Source: Anaerolineales bacterium UBA2181
GTDB taxonomy: Bacteria; Chloroflexota; Anaerolineae; Promineifilales; UBA4811
Assembly: GCA_002328075.1 (NCBI GenBank)
Contig: DCVT01000014.1
Location: 1-64,000 of the forward strand
Reading direction: 5' to 3'
Length of the DNA: 64,000 nt
Made by a program: the position numbers and the translations under genes. The notes beneath the pieces are model-generated. The model did not search any database. It saw nothing but the letters and a program-made list of their open reading frames with translations, and had not been told where the DNA came from. Numbering within the stretch: position 1 is the stretch's first letter; every line of letters begins with the position of its first letter. This document shows positions 1 to 7,210 of the stretch, in pieces.

Positions 1-1
1 G

Positions 2-481
2 GAGTATGTGGCCGAGACCGCCGACCGCATGTTGCGTACTGCCGCGCCGGACGAGGAAGGCCTTGGCACCACGCCTGAGCAGTTGCTGGAAGACCTTGGC
101 CAACTGGAGTGGATCATGCTTGGGCAGCCAGGAAACGCACCAGAGCTGCTGGGCAAGCTGTATGAGCGATACGCTCCAGCGAAAGCGCCGGGGAAGGGAA
201 GGCGGGCAACACTGGGGTACCGCATGCGCAATCACGTGCTGGACCTGTGGAATCACTGGCAACGATACACCTGCTATGGTACCAGAGTGACTGGAGGCGG
301 ATCGGTGGTGCCGGAGAGCAACAACACGACGGAACAGGTGATTGGCTGGACCATCAAGGAGCGGTACCGCACGCTGCGGGGATACAAACGAGGTGAATCA
401 ATCCTCCATGTGGGGATGCTGACGGCATGGTTGCGAGAGGCACCGGGCGGGCGCGACATGAGTGCCCTGTTCGCATCATAG
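2..481 (+). CDS. C-terminal fragment of a transposase-like protein (5' truncated by window edge)
   Basis: The frame is open from the first bases of the window and stops at 481, so only the last ~160 residues are present. The C-terminal third contains a NN-T-EQ-IGW-x-KERYRT-RGYK block, the kind of motif that ends several insertion-sequence transposases (an Asn pair and a Glu before an Arg/Tyr-rich basic stretch). I recognise the style but cannot assign an IS family. The frame is well used, with no stops over 480 bases. A fragment of an unrelated phage-like protein cannot be excluded. It reads toward the first fluoride riboswitch but ends about 440 bases before its promoter. Confidence 0.45.
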   Translation, partial: EYVAETADRMLRTAAPDEEGLGTTPEQLLEDLGQLEWIMLGQPGNAPELLGKLYERYAPAKAPGKGRRATLGYRMRNHVLDLWNHWQRYTCYGTRVTGGGSVVPESNNTTEQVIGWTIKERYRTLRGYKRGESILHVGMLTAWLREAPGGRDMSALFAS

Positions 482-922
482 AGAGACCCCGAATGGCCGC
501 CAGACCGCCGTCTGCACCATAGAAAGGGACGATCACGCGGCAATCAGCAAGTCTGACCCTCGGCCTGCACCATATTTGCACCAGTCACGATCGATGGCCC
601 CACACGATGAGTCCTTCTTCCGCCCACTTCTCCTTCTACCATCGCGTTGCCCCGGCCGGCCTGTCCTTGGTCCTGTATCGGCGTTCGGCATTGAGCGTTG
701 CGCCCCAGCATGCATCGTTCTGTTCGCTTAATTCCTGCATCGTGCCGTCACTCTTCTGGTATTCGGTGGGGTATACGCTGGTTGCAGCCTCCCCGTTTCG
801 GGGGAGGCGCTAGCCGGTGCCGTCTGCCATGGATCGTGAAGCCAAAACACTGACTGCACCCTTCCGCAGAGGCACGGGCACTCCTCCAAGATGCCGCTGG
901 ACACTCGATCCTAATCGCTCTT
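482..922. other. Gene-free stretch upstream of the first riboswitch promoter
   Basis: About 440 bases between the transposase-like fragment and the first TTGACC promoter. Short frames exist on both strands, but none has a recognisable motif or a convincing ribosome binding site. I see no tRNA or strong terminator. It may be decayed mobile-element sequence, given the fragment next to it. Confidence 0.4.
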
Positions 923-951
923 TTGACCGCTCACTCCTGATGTGCTAGAAT
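923..951 (+). promoter_or_regulatory. Sigma70-type promoter of fluoride riboswitch copy 1
   Basis: TTGACC at 923-928 and TAGAAT at 946-951 are separated by exactly 17 bases, and the -10 is preceded by GTGC. The same GTGCTAGA(A/C)T element with the same spacing occurs before riboswitch copies 2 and 3. The aptamer starts about 15 bases downstream, so the transcript begins directly in the riboswitch. Confidence 0.8.
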
Positions 952-965
952 AGCGCATGTTAGCG

Positions 966-1034
966 TGGCGATGAGGCTCGCCCAGGGAGGCTGTGCCTCC
1001 TGATCCATCGGCTGGCCGATTGATAGCCTCTGCC
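966..1034 (+). promoter_or_regulatory. Fluoride riboswitch (crcB motif), copy 1
   Basis: P1 is GGCG 967-970 with CGCC 979-982, enclosing an ATGAGGCT loop. The loop GAGGC (973-977) can form the pseudoknot with GCCTC (1026-1030). P3 is ATCGG 1007-1011 with CCGAT 1016-1020, followed by TGATAGCCTCT. These strings nearly match the published T. petrophila aptamer (P1/loop GGGCGAUGAGGCCCGCCC; tail UGAUGGCCUCUAC, as recalled). An additional hairpin GGAGGC/GCCTCC (986-1000) sits between P1 and P3. Fluoride binding should stabilise the pseudoknot and keep GCCTCTGCC out of the terminator, an ON switch. It precedes a P-type ATPase-like gene. Confidence 0.9.
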
Positions 1035-1075
1035 TCCGTGACGCGACGGGCGCCACGGGCGGTAGAGGCTTTTTT
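1026..1075 (+). terminator. Riboswitch-controlled intrinsic terminator, copy 1
   Basis: GCCTCTGCC (1026-1034) pairs with GGTAGAGGC (1061-1069), with one G-T wobble, followed by six T. The left arm overlaps the pseudoknot strand of the aptamer, so aptamer folding and termination are mutually exclusive. The inner part contains CCGTG/CACGG, which extends the stem. Confidence 0.88.
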
Positions 1076-1157
1076 GATCTTGGGGACGTGACGATATGGA
1101 AGGTAGTGCTGCGACAGCTTCGGGCGGGGGTGGGCTGCACTGATCGCTGAGGATCGC

Positions 1158-2771
1158 TTGTGCAAAGGAGATATCGTGCTCCTCCAGGCGGGAGATCTGG
1201 TTCCCGCCGACCTCGAGCTGCTTGAGGCACGGGGCCTGGAAGTGGATGAGTGGGACTTGACCGGGGAGTTGATGCCGGTTGAAAAACGAGTCGACGAAGA
1301 GGCCGTCTACATCTACCGAGGGAGCAAGATCATCAGGGGCAGCGGCAAGGGTATCGTGGTCGCGACCGGGGAGGATACCGAATTCGGACAGATCCTGAAT
1401 CAGCCCTGGGAAGAGGACAAGCGCCGACGGCCCCTACTGATCCAAGCACAGCACTTGTGGCTGCTCGCTCTGCTCCTGCCGCCTTTCATCGCTGCCGCGC
1501 GCCGCTACGAGCAGGATGCTCTGGTGTCGCTGCTCTTCCTGGCAGCAGCCGCCGCCATGGTCGTGCTGCAGAATCATGAGCTGTTCTGGTACCTCCTGAC
1601 CTCGAGCGAAGCAAGAAGGCTTGAGGCTCGAGGCATCGAGGTCCGCGACGCAACCTGCCTGGATATCGTGAGTCAACTTGATGTCGTTTGCCTCGACAAG
1701 ACGGGCGTCTTGACCACTCTGGACATCGAAGTGGGAAGTATCCATTTCGCAGGCGAGATGCTCGAGGTGGTGTCGTCCCTGCCGCATGACGAGCGTGGCG
1801 CTCTGACTGGTATCGGCTGTGCCCTATGTAACGATGTCTTTTTTCTGGAGAGAAGGGATCAGGCAAACCGCATCGATAGGGCCTTGATCGCTTTCGCTCT
1901 CCGGCATGGCTTTGACATCGAGCAGCTCGCGGCGCAGTACAAAAGAGTCTACGACAAGCCATTTGATTCGGAAGACAGGTACATGGCGGCCGGGTTTGAC
2001 GTCGGCGATCAGAGGCTATGCTTTGCCAAGGGAGATCCCGAAGTGATCCTGAAGATGTGCACCCGATACATGGATGCCTCGGGCGCCGAAAGAAAAGCCG
2101 ACATCGCCTTTCTGCACTCGGTTCGTACAGCCCTGGACTCGGCAGAGCAGAAGGGCAACATCGTATTGGTCATGGCATGCAGTCAAGGAGAAGAGATGCC
2201 ACCCCGGCATTATACCTTTCTCTGCGTGATTTGCCTGCAGAACGCATTGAGGCCGGCAGTTCGTGGTTGGGTGCGCAGTGTGGGAGCGGAGGGGATCAGA
2301 CCTGTCATGCTGACCGGGGACAGAGCGGAGACGGCGATGATTGTTGGCGAACAGGCCGGGATTGGCGATGGCTCGAGTCACTGCCTGACCGGCAAGGATA
2401 TCGCCGCGATGCCGTTCGACGAGGTCGCACGGCAGGCTGCGCATGGGTCCATCTTTGCACGTCTGTTGCCGCACCAGAAAGGGATCCTCATCAGATTGCT
2501 GCAACAGACCGGTCACTCCGTGGCCATGGTTGGTGATGGGGCAAACGACACGATCGCGCTCAGGTGCGCGGATGTGGGGATATCTTTCGTGGAGAACAGC
2601 TCGCCTTTCGCCAAGAGGGTGTCAAGGATCCTGGTCCGCGATCTGGTCGATTTTCTGGAGATCGTCACTGGTGCGAAGCGCGTTGACCGGCAGCTCCGCG
2701 ACCTGGGCCTGTTTCGGGGCATCGCGCTGGTCTTTATGCTGCTTGGCCTGTACTGGTGGATGTTGAGGTGA
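1158..2771 (+). CDS. P-type ATPase-like protein, truncated at both ends, under fluoride riboswitch control
   Basis: Cytoplasmic P-type ATPase signatures are all present: a TGEL-PVEK actuator loop near residues 33-40, the phosphorylation motif DKTG at residue 180, TGD near 385 and GDGAND near 459. The 537 residues begin inside the actuator domain. The two helices normally before it are missing, and only one helix follows the P domain (residues ~518-534). Helices matching M3-M4 are at ~98-112 and 117-142, with a degenerate version of the usual Pro-containing M4 motif. TTG at 1158 follows GAGG by five bases. The same frame is open back to 1107 and reads as actuator-like sequence, so the start is uncertain and an upstream frameshift or deletion is possible. 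Transport activity looks doubtful. It could be a decayed pump or a protein keeping only the ATPase head. Confidence 0.75.
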   Translation: MCKGDIVLLQAGDLVPADLELLEARGLEVDEWDLTGELMPVEKRVDEEAVYIYRGSKIIRGSGKGIVVATGEDTEFGQILNQPWEEDKRRRPLLIQAQHLWLLALLLPPFIAAARRYEQDALVSLLFLAAAAAMVVLQNHELFWYLLTSSEARRLEARGIEVRDATCLDIVSQLDVVCLDKTGVLTTLDIEVGSIHFAGEMLEVVSSLPHDERGALTGIGCALCNDVFFLERRDQANRIDRALIAFALRHGFDIEQLAAQYKRVYDKPFDSEDRYMAAGFDVGDQRLCFAKGDPEVILKMCTRYMDASGAERKADIAFLHSVRTALDSAEQKGNIVLVMACSQGEEMPPRHYTFLCVICLQNALRPAVRGWVRSVGAEGIRPVMLTGDRAETAMIVGEQAGIGDGSSHCLTGKDIAAMPFDEVARQAAHGSIFARLLPHQKGILIRLLQQTGHSVAMVGDGANDTIALRCADVGISFVENSSPFAKRVSRILVRDLVDFLEIVTGAKRVDRQLRDLGLFRGIALVFMLLGLYWWMLR

Positions 2772-2975
2772 GGATGGTGCTCTCGTCATTTCTGCTCTGC
2801 CCAAGGCAATTGCATCTAGATTGCCGACTCGAAACCCAGACCGGCCAAAGGGTGCTGAGAGCCGCCAGATTGGACCTGCGCATGGCGGAGATGACTACGC
2901 CTACTGGCATAGGTGCTCTCTTTCCAGCCACGGGCCGCTCGGCAGGTCCACCAAGTGGCCTGCGAGGCTACTGTT

Positions 2976-4136
2976 TCAGTGCGATTCGTGCGATTTCAGG
3001 GCCAGAAATAGGATGCGATGGCTCTGTTTCTGCCCGAAGAGGGTGCTGTGCCAGGACATTGTATCCACTCCAAGGGCCAAGGGCAACAGAGGCGCGGTCC
3101 AAATTGAAGGGTTGGATGTAGCGTATGGGGTACCGAGATCGGGCAGTGTCTGTTTCAGGCGTGCACAGGGTGTCTGGTAATCAAGGGATGAATGCTCTCG
3201 GACGTTGTTGTAGTAGTAAATGAAGCCCATTGCCTCCTCCAGGAGGTCCCGCTCGCTGTTGAGGGCCATGGCGCGTAGGCGGTAGAACTCGTCATCATCA
3301 GTGCGATGAGATCGTTCGACGTGAGCATTCTCTTCCGGGTGGCCTTTACGGTTCTGGATCAAGTGACAGCCGAAGCCGGCGATGAGTTTGCGGAGCTCTT
3401 TGACCTTGAGCCATGATTTGCCACCAAACTCCTCACCGTTGTCGACAGTGAACGTGATCTGGGCGGTGACCCCATTCGACCTGAGCCAGGAGATAACCCA
3501 AAGATAGAAGCACAAGCCGTTGGTCCAGGACTTCTGGCGGGAGTACGCGATGAGTTTGAACCGGGAACAGACATCCAGCGCACTCCATTGATAATTGGGG
3601 ATAGCATGCAGGTCGAGGTGGATGATCTGTTCCTTGGAGAGTGCCTTCTGGTCACGAATGTGCTTGATATCCATCTGAACCACCTTGAAAGGCTGGGCGT
3701 TGTACCCGTCCACGAACTCGCGTTTCTCCCGCCGATGGCGGGCTTGTGGGGCGATGCCGGTGAGGACGTGTTGGTTGCGCCTGAGAATGTGACGGATCGT
3801 ACCGGCGGCGACGCGGACCTGCTCGTACTTGGCCAAATAGATGGACAACCGCTGAGGACCCAATCGAGTCGTCTTTTTCGCCTCAATCACCTTCTTCTCG
3901 ACCTCAACCGGGGTTCGGTTGGGCTGGTGGATGGGAACTCGCGATCGATCCTTGAGGTCTCCTTCAGACTGCTTCCTCAAAATGTCATACACCACCGGGC
4001 GCGTAATGCCAAAAACGCGGGCGGCATCGGCGACGTTTCCATCATTGGTGCTCAGGTATTCCAACACGGCCAGCCGAGCTGCCTCAGGGTTGATGTTTCT
4101 GAACGTCTTGTAGTCGATACGGGCTCCAGGATGCAT
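2976..4136 (-). CDS. DDE (integrase-core) transposase, IS481-like
   Basis: The 386-residue protein starts at an ATG preceded by AGAGGAGA. An N-terminal helix-turn-helix (AARLAVLEYL...GNVADAARVFGITRPVVYDIL, residues ~15-55) is followed by an rve-type catalytic core. In the core, the first Asp is in VVQMDIKHI, the second in TVDNGEEF and the Glu in the GHPEENAHVERSHR segment, followed by YYYNNVREHSSLDYQTP, the typical tail of IS481/IS3-type transposases. All three acidic residues are visible, so it may be active. It is antisense to the neighbouring riboswitch operons. The extreme C-terminus (after ~360) looks unlike a transposase and may be read-through beyond the element. Confidence 0.85.
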   Translation of the reverse strand: MHPGARIDYKTFRNINPEAARLAVLEYLSTNDGNVADAARVFGITRPVVYDILRKQSEGDLKDRSRVPIHQPNRTPVEVEKKVIEAKKTTRLGPQRLSIYLAKYEQVRVAAGTIRHILRRNQHVLTGIAPQARHRREKREFVDGYNAQPFKVVQMDIKHIRDQKALSKEQIIHLDLHAIPNYQWSALDVCSRFKLIAYSRQKSWTNGLCFYLWVISWLRSNGVTAQITFTVDNGEEFGGKSWLKVKELRKLIAGFGCHLIQNRKGHPEENAHVERSHRTDDDEFYRLRAMALNSERDLLEEAMGFIYYYNNVREHSSLDYQTPCARLKQTLPDLGTPYATSNPSIWTAPLLPLALGVDTMSWHSTLFGQKQSHRILFLALKSHESH

Positions 4137-4240
4137 AGCGTGCGAGGTCTCCTCTCTCGGCCATGTCCGCCAACTCCAGCACACGCTGGACGTAGACGCT
4201 GTACCCATACCTCATGTACTGTATAGCATGTCCTGGACAC
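3047..4240 (-). mobile_element. Insertion-sequence-like element between riboswitch operons 1 and 2
   Basis: A DDE transposase gene fills this stretch. CCAGGACAT at 3051-3059 is matched in inverted orientation by ATGTCCTGG at 4228-4236, flanked by similar but imperfect bases. These are candidate terminal repeats. If correct, the last ~25 transposase codons run past the left end. The right end lies only about 15 bases from the -35 box of riboswitch promoter 2. The exact ends and a target duplication could not be fixed by eye. Confidence 0.4.
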
Positions 4241-4254
4241 CGCACAAGAGGCGC

Positions 4255-4283
4255 TTGACGCCCACCAGTAGTTGTGCTAGACT
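4255..4283 (+). promoter_or_regulatory. Sigma70-type promoter of fluoride riboswitch copy 2
   Basis: TTGACG 4255-4260 and TAGACT 4278-4283, spacing 17, with the GTGC extension before the -10 shared with copies 1 and 3. It lies immediately beside the right end of the transposase element. Confidence 0.78.
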
Positions 4284-4296
4284 GTGAGTAGGACAT

Positions 4297-4366
4297 GGGC
4301 GATGAGGCTCGCCCGGGGGAGGTTCGCCTCCCTGATCTATCGGCTACCCGATTGATAGCCTCTACC
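4297..4366 (+). promoter_or_regulatory. Fluoride riboswitch (crcB motif), copy 2
   Basis: P1 GGGCG 4297-4301 with CGCCC 4310-4314. Loop GAGGC 4304-4308 pairs with GCCTC 4358-4362 (pseudoknot). P3 ATCGG 4339-4343 with CCGAT 4348-4352. An extra hairpin GGGAGG/CCTCCC with a TTCG loop (4317-4332) lies between P1 and P3. The P1 plus loop string differs from the T. petrophila aptamer at one position out of 18. The helices have changed from copy 3 by compensating substitutions, while loops and tail are constant, as expected for a functional RNA. It heads the six-gene enolase operon. Confidence 0.93.
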
Positions 4367-4411
4367 TCCGTGACGCAGAAGGACGTCGCGGCCGGTAGAG
4401 GCCTTTTTTTT
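4358..4411 (+). terminator. Riboswitch-controlled intrinsic terminator, copy 2
   Basis: GCCTCTACC (4358-4366) pairs perfectly with GGTAGAGGC (4394-4402), followed by C and eight T. An inner stem CCGTGACG/CGTCGCGG lengthens it. The left arm is shared with the aptamer tail. The first gene starts 14 bases after the T-run. Confidence 0.9.
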
Positions 4412-4424
4412 GGGGGGCGTGCTA

Positions 4425-5156
4425 ATGAGCCGGACCGCGAGCTACTATGACCTGCGCGATGCGCTGGCCGATCCGGGCTGCCCGGTGTGCCGCCTGATGG
4501 CGCGTAGTACCGAGCGCTATCTCGACGGTCTGCTGTGGGAGAGCGTCAACGATCCAGGTGTGCGAGACAAGCTCCGCCAGGCGCAAGGGTTTTGCCACGA
4601 GCATGCGTGGCAACTGAACCGTGCTGGGGCGTCGCTGGGGGTGGCGATCCTCATGCACGACGTGTTGGGGAGTGTACTCGGGGCGATGGAGAGTGCTCGC
4701 TTTCAGGCCCTGCCGGCCGAGTCGTTGCGACGGGCTCAAGAGAGCCTGGATCGCAGCCAGCCGGCAGCGGCGACGGCCGACTTGGTCGCCCGGCTGAGCG
4801 CGAAAGCAGAGTGCCCAGCCTGCATCCAGGTGGGGCAGATGGAGGAGATCTACCTGAGTACGCTGAACGAGCAGCTCTTGGGAGAGGACGGCTTGCTGGC
4901 CGCATACGAAGCGTCCGACGGGCTGTGCCTGCCTCACTTTCGCCAGACCCTGGCTTGCCTGCGCGACGAGGCGGTCTTCCAGGCGCTACTGGCCGCCCAG
5001 CGCACCCTGTGGGCGCGGCTGGTCGAGCATCTGAGCGAGTTCATTCGCAAGAACGATGCCCGTTTCCGAGATGAGCCGTGGGGCGACGAGAGCGATGCCT
5101 GGCTGCGGGCGCTCGGCGCCCTGACCGGGGCGCGCCTGGATGCGGGCCGGGCTTGA
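4425..5156 (+). CDS. CPxC/CxEH protein (DUF6062-like), first gene of the fluoride-riboswitch operon
   Basis: A 243-residue soluble protein of unknown function. It contains two repeats of a Cys-based pair: CPVC near residue 17 with CHEH near 52, and CPAC near 131 with CLPH near 168. That spacing suggests two metal- or redox-active sites in a helical fold. It resembles DUF6062 from memory (not searched). The ATG at 4425 follows a G-rich stretch just after the riboswitch terminator; an in-frame TTG at 4410 lies inside the terminator T-run and is rejected. The next gene, a divergent homologue, overlaps or abuts its stop. Being first after a fluoride ON switch suggests a role in fluoride stress. 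That is inference only; no catalytic activity can be assigned. Confidence 0.8.
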   Translation: MSRTASYYDLRDALADPGCPVCRLMARSTERYLDGLLWESVNDPGVRDKLRQAQGFCHEHAWQLNRAGASLGVAILMHDVLGSVLGAMESARFQALPAESLRRAQESLDRSQPAAATADLVARLSAKAECPACIQVGQMEEIYLSTLNEQLLGEDGLLAAYEASDGLCLPHFRQTLACLRDEAVFQALLAAQRTLWARLVEHLSEFIRKNDARFRDEPWGDESDAWLRALGALTGARLDAGRA

Positions 5157-6126
5157 GGCAGGCGTGTTTACGCTCGACCTGAGGCAGGCGTTTCGCGAGG
5201 CAGGTTGCCCCATCTGCCGGCTGCGCGCGAAGATGGATGGACGACACCTGTACAATCTATTGTACGAAAACGTGACCGATGGCACCACGCGAATGCATAT
5301 TGCCCGTAGCAAGGGGCTCTGCCAGGAGCATGCCTGGGAGCTGCAGGCGATCGAGCAGGAGCATTGGGGCAACGGCTTGGGCGTCGGCATCATCTACGAG
5401 GATCTGGCCAGCCATGTTGTGGGGACACTGTCTGCATACCTGGCGGCGAACCCTGAGCCGCGCGCCGCCAGGCAGGCTCGCCTGAGGGAGCGGCTGGAGC
5501 GCTCGGGGTTTATACGACAGTGGCTCGGCCGCCGGCTGCTGCGCCCTTCGCCGGCCGACTCGCTCCTCGAGAGTCTGGCCGCGGTGGAGCCCTGCCGTGT
5601 GTGTGAGCTGATCGGCGGCCTGGTCGAGATCAAAGTGGGCTGGTTGGTAGAAGAGCTGGCGGATCCGGAGTTCCTCGCCTTGTACGCCGCGTCGGATGGC
5701 CTGTGCCTGCCCCACCTGCGCCGCGCCCTGGCACTTGCTCGGGATGAGGAAGCAGTGCGCTGGCTTGCCGAGGTGGCGCTGAACAGGCTGGCTCCCCTGG
5801 CAGCGGACGCCGCGGAGTACGTGCGGAAGATCGACTGGAGTAACAGGCACGAGCCCAAACACCCCTGGGAGCAGGTGTCGTGGGTCAGGGCGGTGGCCTT
5901 TTTCTCGGGCGAGGCCCGGGCGGAGCGCAAGGCGGACGTGTATGAACTTCGGCGAACGGCCCTGGCCGAGTATCACACACGATCCAAAGACATGCGACCA
6001 AGCTGCGAGGGAGTCTATGACACTCATTGTCCTGGTGCGTCATGGCCAGACGGAATGGAATCGAGTGGAGCGCTTTCGCGGGCAGGCGGACGTGCCGCTG
6101 GACGAGACAGGCCTTGCCCAGGCTGA
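5140..6126 (+). CDS. Second CPxC/CxEH protein (DUF6062-like)
   Basis: A paralogue of the preceding gene with the same Cys layout: CPIC near residue 23, CQEH near 60, CRVC near 155 and CLPH near 190. ATG 5140 overlaps the upstream gene by 17 bases. An alternative GTG at 5164, with GAGG just before it, gives a start without overlap. The family-like part ends near residue 270. The frame then continues through the ribosome binding site and first 110 bases of the next gene, giving a low-complexity Gly/Ala/Arg tail that looks non-biological, so a frameshift or read-through at the 3' end is possible. Co-transcribed with the phosphatase-like enzyme and enolase. Confidence 0.75.
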   Translation: MRAGLEAGVFTLDLRQAFREAGCPICRLRAKMDGRHLYNLLYENVTDGTTRMHIARSKGLCQEHAWELQAIEQEHWGNGLGVGIIYEDLASHVVGTLSAYLAANPEPRAARQARLRERLERSGFIRQWLGRRLLRPSPADSLLESLAAVEPCRVCELIGGLVEIKVGWLVEELADPEFLALYAASDGLCLPHLRRALALARDEEAVRWLAEVALNRLAPLAADAAEYVRKIDWSNRHEPKHPWEQVSWVRAVAFFSGEARAERKADVYELRRTALAEYHTRSKDMRPSCEGVYDTHCPGASWPDGMESSGALSRAGGRAAGRDRPCPG

Positions 6127-6631
6127 GGCGACGGCGCAGCATATCGCGGCGGAGTGGAGACCGGTGGCCGTCTACTCCAGTCCGCTGTCGCGGGCGATCA
6201 AGACCGCCGGAGCGATCGCTCGGCAGTTCGGCCTGCCGGTGCAGATCCAGCGCGGCCTGACCGATATCAACTACGGTCAGTGGCAGGGGCTGACTCCTGA
6301 CGAAGCCAGGGAGCGCTGGCCGGAGATGGTGGACGCCTGGTATCGGACGCCCGAGACTGCACAGATCCCAGGAGGCGAGACGCTGAACAGTCTGCGCGTG
6401 CGCACCATGGAGGCGGTGCGGGGGTTGGCTGCTCGTCATCCCGACAAGACCATCGTCCTTGTGGGCCATACCGTGGTCAACCGGGCGATCTTGCTGGGTG
6501 TTTTGGGCCTGCGCAATAGTTTCTTCTGGCGGCTGAGGCAAGACACCTGCGCCATCAACGTGCTGGAGGTGGATGGCGACGATTTTACGCTGGTGTCCAT
6601 GAACGACACGTGCCATCTAAGAGGTCGGTAG
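6017..6631 (+). CDS. Histidine phosphatase / phosphoglycerate mutase-like protein
   Basis: 204 residues. The catalytic RHGQTEWN motif is at residues ~8-15. A second conserved block (VYSSPLSRAIKTA) is near 56, and VLVGHTVVNR, carrying the second catalytic His, is near 150. The family covers cofactor-dependent phosphoglycerate mutases, CobC-type phosphatases and broad-specificity phosphatases; the exact substrate cannot be read from sequence. ATG 6017 follows GAGGGAG. Its place between two DUF6062-like genes and enolase suggests a glycolytic role: mutase and enolase act consecutively on 3-phosphoglycerate and 2-phosphoglycerate. The upstream gene overlaps it by 110 bases. Confidence 0.85.
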   Translation: MTLIVLVRHGQTEWNRVERFRGQADVPLDETGLAQAEATAQHIAAEWRPVAVYSSPLSRAIKTAGAIARQFGLPVQIQRGLTDINYGQWQGLTPDEARERWPEMVDAWYRTPETAQIPGGETLNSLRVRTMEAVRGLAARHPDKTIVLVGHTVVNRAILLGVLGLRNSFFWRLRQDTCAINVLEVDGDDFTLVSMNDTCHLRGR

Positions 6632-6635
6632 GGCG

Positions 6636-7184
6636 ATGAGCTCTTACTGCCCGGAGTGCTGGGAGGAAGTGCCTGCGGAGGCAGAGTGCTGCCCTGGATG
6701 CGGGCGCTCCCTGGTGACGGACGGCGAGCAGTACGTGGACAAGCTCATCGCTGCCCTTCGGCATTTCGAGCCGACGCGGGCGGGGCTGGCGGTCTACATC
6801 CTGAGCGAGATGCTGCACGAGCCGCGCGCGGTCGCGCCGCTCATCGATCTGCTGGACACCGCGCGCGATACCTTCGTGCTCAAGTCGGCTGCGGTGGCGC
6901 TGGGCCGCTTTGCCGACGAGCGGGCTGTGCCGGCCCTCGCCCGGCGGGCGCTGGATCTGTCGACTCCGCTAGTGGTGCGGGTGGCCGCGGTGGACGCGCT
7001 GGCACGGGTCGGCGGCGACCAGGTCCGAGCCGTGATCGAAGGCGCCCTGGCCGATCCGAGCCGGACGGTGCGGGACCACGCCAAGAGGGCGCTTGGATAT
7101 GGGCACCCGGCCGATGAGGCCTGCGGGGCGGCTGCGACTGAGCCGGCGCCTCGTATGATCGAACACAATTCGAGAAGGTCTTGA
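6636..7184 (+). CDS. Zinc-ribbon plus HEAT-repeat protein
   Basis: 182 residues. The N-terminus holds two Cys pairs, CPEC (residues 5-8) and CPGCG (19-23), forming a zinc ribbon. Residues ~35-155 are helical repeats of HEAT/PBS-lyase type (AVAPLIDLL, AVPALARRAL, VAAVDALARVG). Such proteins usually act as scaffolds or chaperone-like adaptors; no catalytic motif is seen. It starts five bases after the phosphatase stop and ends 27 bases before enolase, so it is co-transcribed. In this operon it might hold or assemble a metal enzyme; that is speculation. Confidence 0.8.
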   Translation: MSSYCPECWEEVPAEAECCPGCGRSLVTDGEQYVDKLIAALRHFEPTRAGLAVYILSEMLHEPRAVAPLIDLLDTARDTFVLKSAAVALGRFADERAVPALARRALDLSTPLVVRVAAVDALARVGGDQVRAVIEGALADPSRTVRDHAKRALGYGHPADEACGAAATEPAPRMIEHNSRRS

Positions 7185-7210
7185 ACACCAAACACAAGAA
7201 GGAGACGAGC

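Noticed and set aside
966..1075. Other riboswitch classes (manganese yybP-ykoY, M-box, guanidine)
   Set aside because: The GATGAGGC loop, the TGATAGCCTC tail and the pseudoknot pairing fit the fluoride crcB motif specifically, and the near-identity to the T. petrophila aptamer is decisive.
7181..7210. TTG 7181 as the enolase start
   Set aside because: ATG 7211 has AAGGAGA at ideal distance and matches the normal enolase N-terminus.
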